Positions 4,886-5,650 of a stretch of 5,650 nucleotides of DNA are shown in pieces. Source of the DNA: Bacillota bacterium (lineage in GTDB: Bacteria > Bacillota_I > Bacilli_A > RF39 > UBA660); contig JAGZRP010000064.1 in assembly GCA_018381595.1 (NCBI GenBank), positions 1 to 5,650 on the forward strand. The letters are read 5' to 3'. Position numbers and translations under genes: made by a program. Within the stretch, counting starts at the first letter, position 1; each line of letters starts with the position of its first letter. The notes under the pieces were generated by a model that did no database searches, was not told the DNA's origin, and saw only the letters and a program-made list of their open reading frames with translations.

Positions 4886-5548
4886 ATGAAACAAATAGAA
4901 CCAATTATGAAAACAAATTATACGATAGAAAATAGTTTACAAATCCCATATATTAAAGAAATAAAGCAACTATGTGATGAAGATGTATATACATTGAAGC
5001 CATATCAAGGACGTATAAAAGAGATCATTCGTGCGATTGAAGCTAATGATAGGGAAATCCTTTCTGAATTAAAAAAGGAAATTGAACAATCAAGAGTGGA
5101 ATGCATGGAAAAAGCATTAAAACTGATAAACATTAATGATCCAGAATCGATGAGGGAATTATTAGTGATAGCCGAAGGATTAAGATTATATTATCAAGAT
5201 AAATATACAATTCGTAATAAAAGAAGATCTGAAATTGAATTACAAATGTCAGAAGAAGACAATTATAAATTTTATAATGAAGTGAAGGGATTGCTTAAAA
5301 ATTCTGATATTCAAAAAGCAGCAGAAAATGTAGACTATCGTTTAGCTTGTGAAATTGTCAAAAGATATTTAATTACAACTTGTTCTAATACAGATAAAGG
5401 TAGTAGGACAAAAGAAAGATATGAAACTATGAAAAATTATGCTGATTATGCAACAGCGGTAGAAGCTATCAATGATACTTTTGATAATTTAACATGTTAT
5501 CGTGGTGTTTTATATCATGAAAGTAAAAGAAAATCATTCGCAAAATAA
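4886..5548 (+). CDS. Unrecognised soluble, mostly helical protein (220 aa)
   Basis: I do not recognise a family. The start is ATG4886, six bases after a perfect AGGAGG (4874-4879) and downstream of a consensus promoter; the earlier in-frame ATG4808 has neither. The product has no signal peptide or membrane helix, so it is probably cytoplasmic. It is charged and looks helical throughout: a Glu/Lys-rich amphipathic stretch at about 43-80 (RIKEIIRAIEANDREILSEL) could form a coiled coil, a second lies at about 86-120, and the C-terminal half holds helices around 128-165 and 175-205. Cysteines at 30, 73, 155, 166 and 204 do not form a CxxC pair, so a zinc ribbon is unlikely. No enzyme motif or HTH stands out. 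Codon use resembles the core genes better than the preceding gene's does. It is transcribed singly, ends in a terminator inside its coding end, and is convergent with the MreB-type gene. Confidence 0.85.
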   Translation: MKQIEPIMKTNYTIENSLQIPYIKEIKQLCDEDVYTLKPYQGRIKEIIRAIEANDREILSELKKEIEQSRVECMEKALKLININDPESMRELLVIAEGLRLYYQDKYTIRNKRRSEIELQMSEEDNYKFYNEVKGLLKNSDIQKAAENVDYRLACEIVKRYLITTCSNTDKGSRTKERYETMKNYADYATAVEAINDTFDNLTCYRGVLYHESKRKSFAK

Positions 5549-5562
5549 CGAATGATTTTTTT
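5531..5562. terminator. Bidirectional terminator between the 220-aa gene and the MreB-type gene
   Basis: A perfect 10-bp stem pairs AAATCATTCG (5531-5540) with CGAATGATTT (5549-5558) around an eight-base loop, CAAAATAA, holding the upstream gene's TAA stop (5546-5548). On the + strand it ends in seven T's (5556-5562). On the - strand the stem is followed by TTTTCTTTT, so it can also end the convergent gene, whose stop at 5561-5563 overlaps the T-run. One compact hairpin thus serves both genes. Confidence 0.88.
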
Positions 5563-5650
5563 ATTTATCAATTAAATGTAAGTTATCCAACAAAATACCA
5601 GTACCTTCCGCAACACAAGTAAGTGGACTTTCGGCGATAAATACAGGCAC
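5561..5650 (-). CDS. mreB: MreB/Mbl-type rod-shape actin homologue, C-terminal fragment (continues past right edge)
   Basis: Read leftward from 5650, the frame gives 29 residues and a TAA stop at 5563-5561. The segment PVFIAESPLTCVAEGTG followed by I-L-L-D-N-L-H-L-I matches the C-terminal signature of MreB, Mbl and MreBH, where AE-x-PL-x-CVA-x-GTG contributes to the actin-fold nucleotide site near the end of subdomain II. These proteins polymerise under the membrane and direct side-wall peptidoglycan synthesis, which implies a walled and probably elongated cell. Which paralogue it is cannot be told from this fragment, nor is the start in view; the real gene would be about 330-340 codons. It converges on the 220-aa gene with 12 bp between the stop codons and shares its terminator. 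Confidence 0.9.
   Translation of the reverse strand: MPVFIAESPLTCVAEGTGILLDNLHLIDK

Noticed and set aside
1..5650. Mycoplasma-type code with TGA read as Trp
   Set aside because: All visible Trp codons are TGG even though the DNA is AT-rich, so the standard code fits better.
1..5650. CRISPR array, insertion sequence, tRNA or rRNA
   Set aside because: No regularly spaced repeats, no terminal inverted repeats around a transposase, and no cloverleaf or rRNA-like segments were seen.

Overview
The window is low-GC, densely packed DNA using the standard code: every visible Trp codon is TGG and no gene ends in TGA. The gene content (MurA, an MreB-type protein, four-cysteine L31, a B. subtilis-like class II aldolase) points to a walled, fermentative member of the Bacilli, perhaps an Erysipelotrichia or RF39-type gut lineage. 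That placement is inference. Nothing marks a mobile element: no transposase, integrase, CRISPR array, tRNA or rRNA was seen.

Layout. At the left edge, the N-terminal third of a TspO/MBR membrane protein runs leftward (1-162). It is divergent from fba (268-1119), and a perfect 16-bp palindrome lies over the fba -35 region. Rightward follow fba, murA (1161-2414), a membrane-anchored SGNH-hydrolase-like protein that has lost its catalytic residues (2458-3201), a Bax-inhibitor-1 membrane protein (3232-3879) and rpmE for ribosomal protein L31 (3973-4188). B. subtilis keeps fbaA-tal-murAB-rho-rpmE in this order. Here tal and rho are absent, and two envelope genes sit where rho would be. Past the rpmE terminator come two unrecognised genes: a small membrane protein with a disturbed start (about 4279-4727) and a 220-residue soluble helical protein (4886-5548). 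At the right edge is the C-terminal end of a leftward MreB/Mbl gene (5561-5650), convergent with the last gene and sharing its terminator.

How it works together. fba serves glycolysis/gluconeogenesis, and murA takes the first committed step of peptidoglycan synthesis, so the core cluster joins central carbon flow, wall precursor supply, envelope proteins and a ribosomal protein. The genes are not one simple operon. Sigma-A-like promoters can be placed before fba, murA, BI-1, rpmE, the small membrane gene and the 220-aa gene. In four of them the -10 element ends only 15-18 nt before the start codon, leaving almost no leader beyond the Shine-Dalgarno sequence. rpmE is the exception, with a leader of about 50 nt that holds a hairpin and could autoregulate. 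Intrinsic terminators follow murA, rpmE and the 220-aa gene; the last two begin inside the coding sequence and hold the stop codon in the loop.

No complete new defence or mobile system is visible. The points most worth following are the apparently inactive SGNH protein, the tspO/fba palindrome, the homopolymer-disturbed membrane gene and the rpmE leader.
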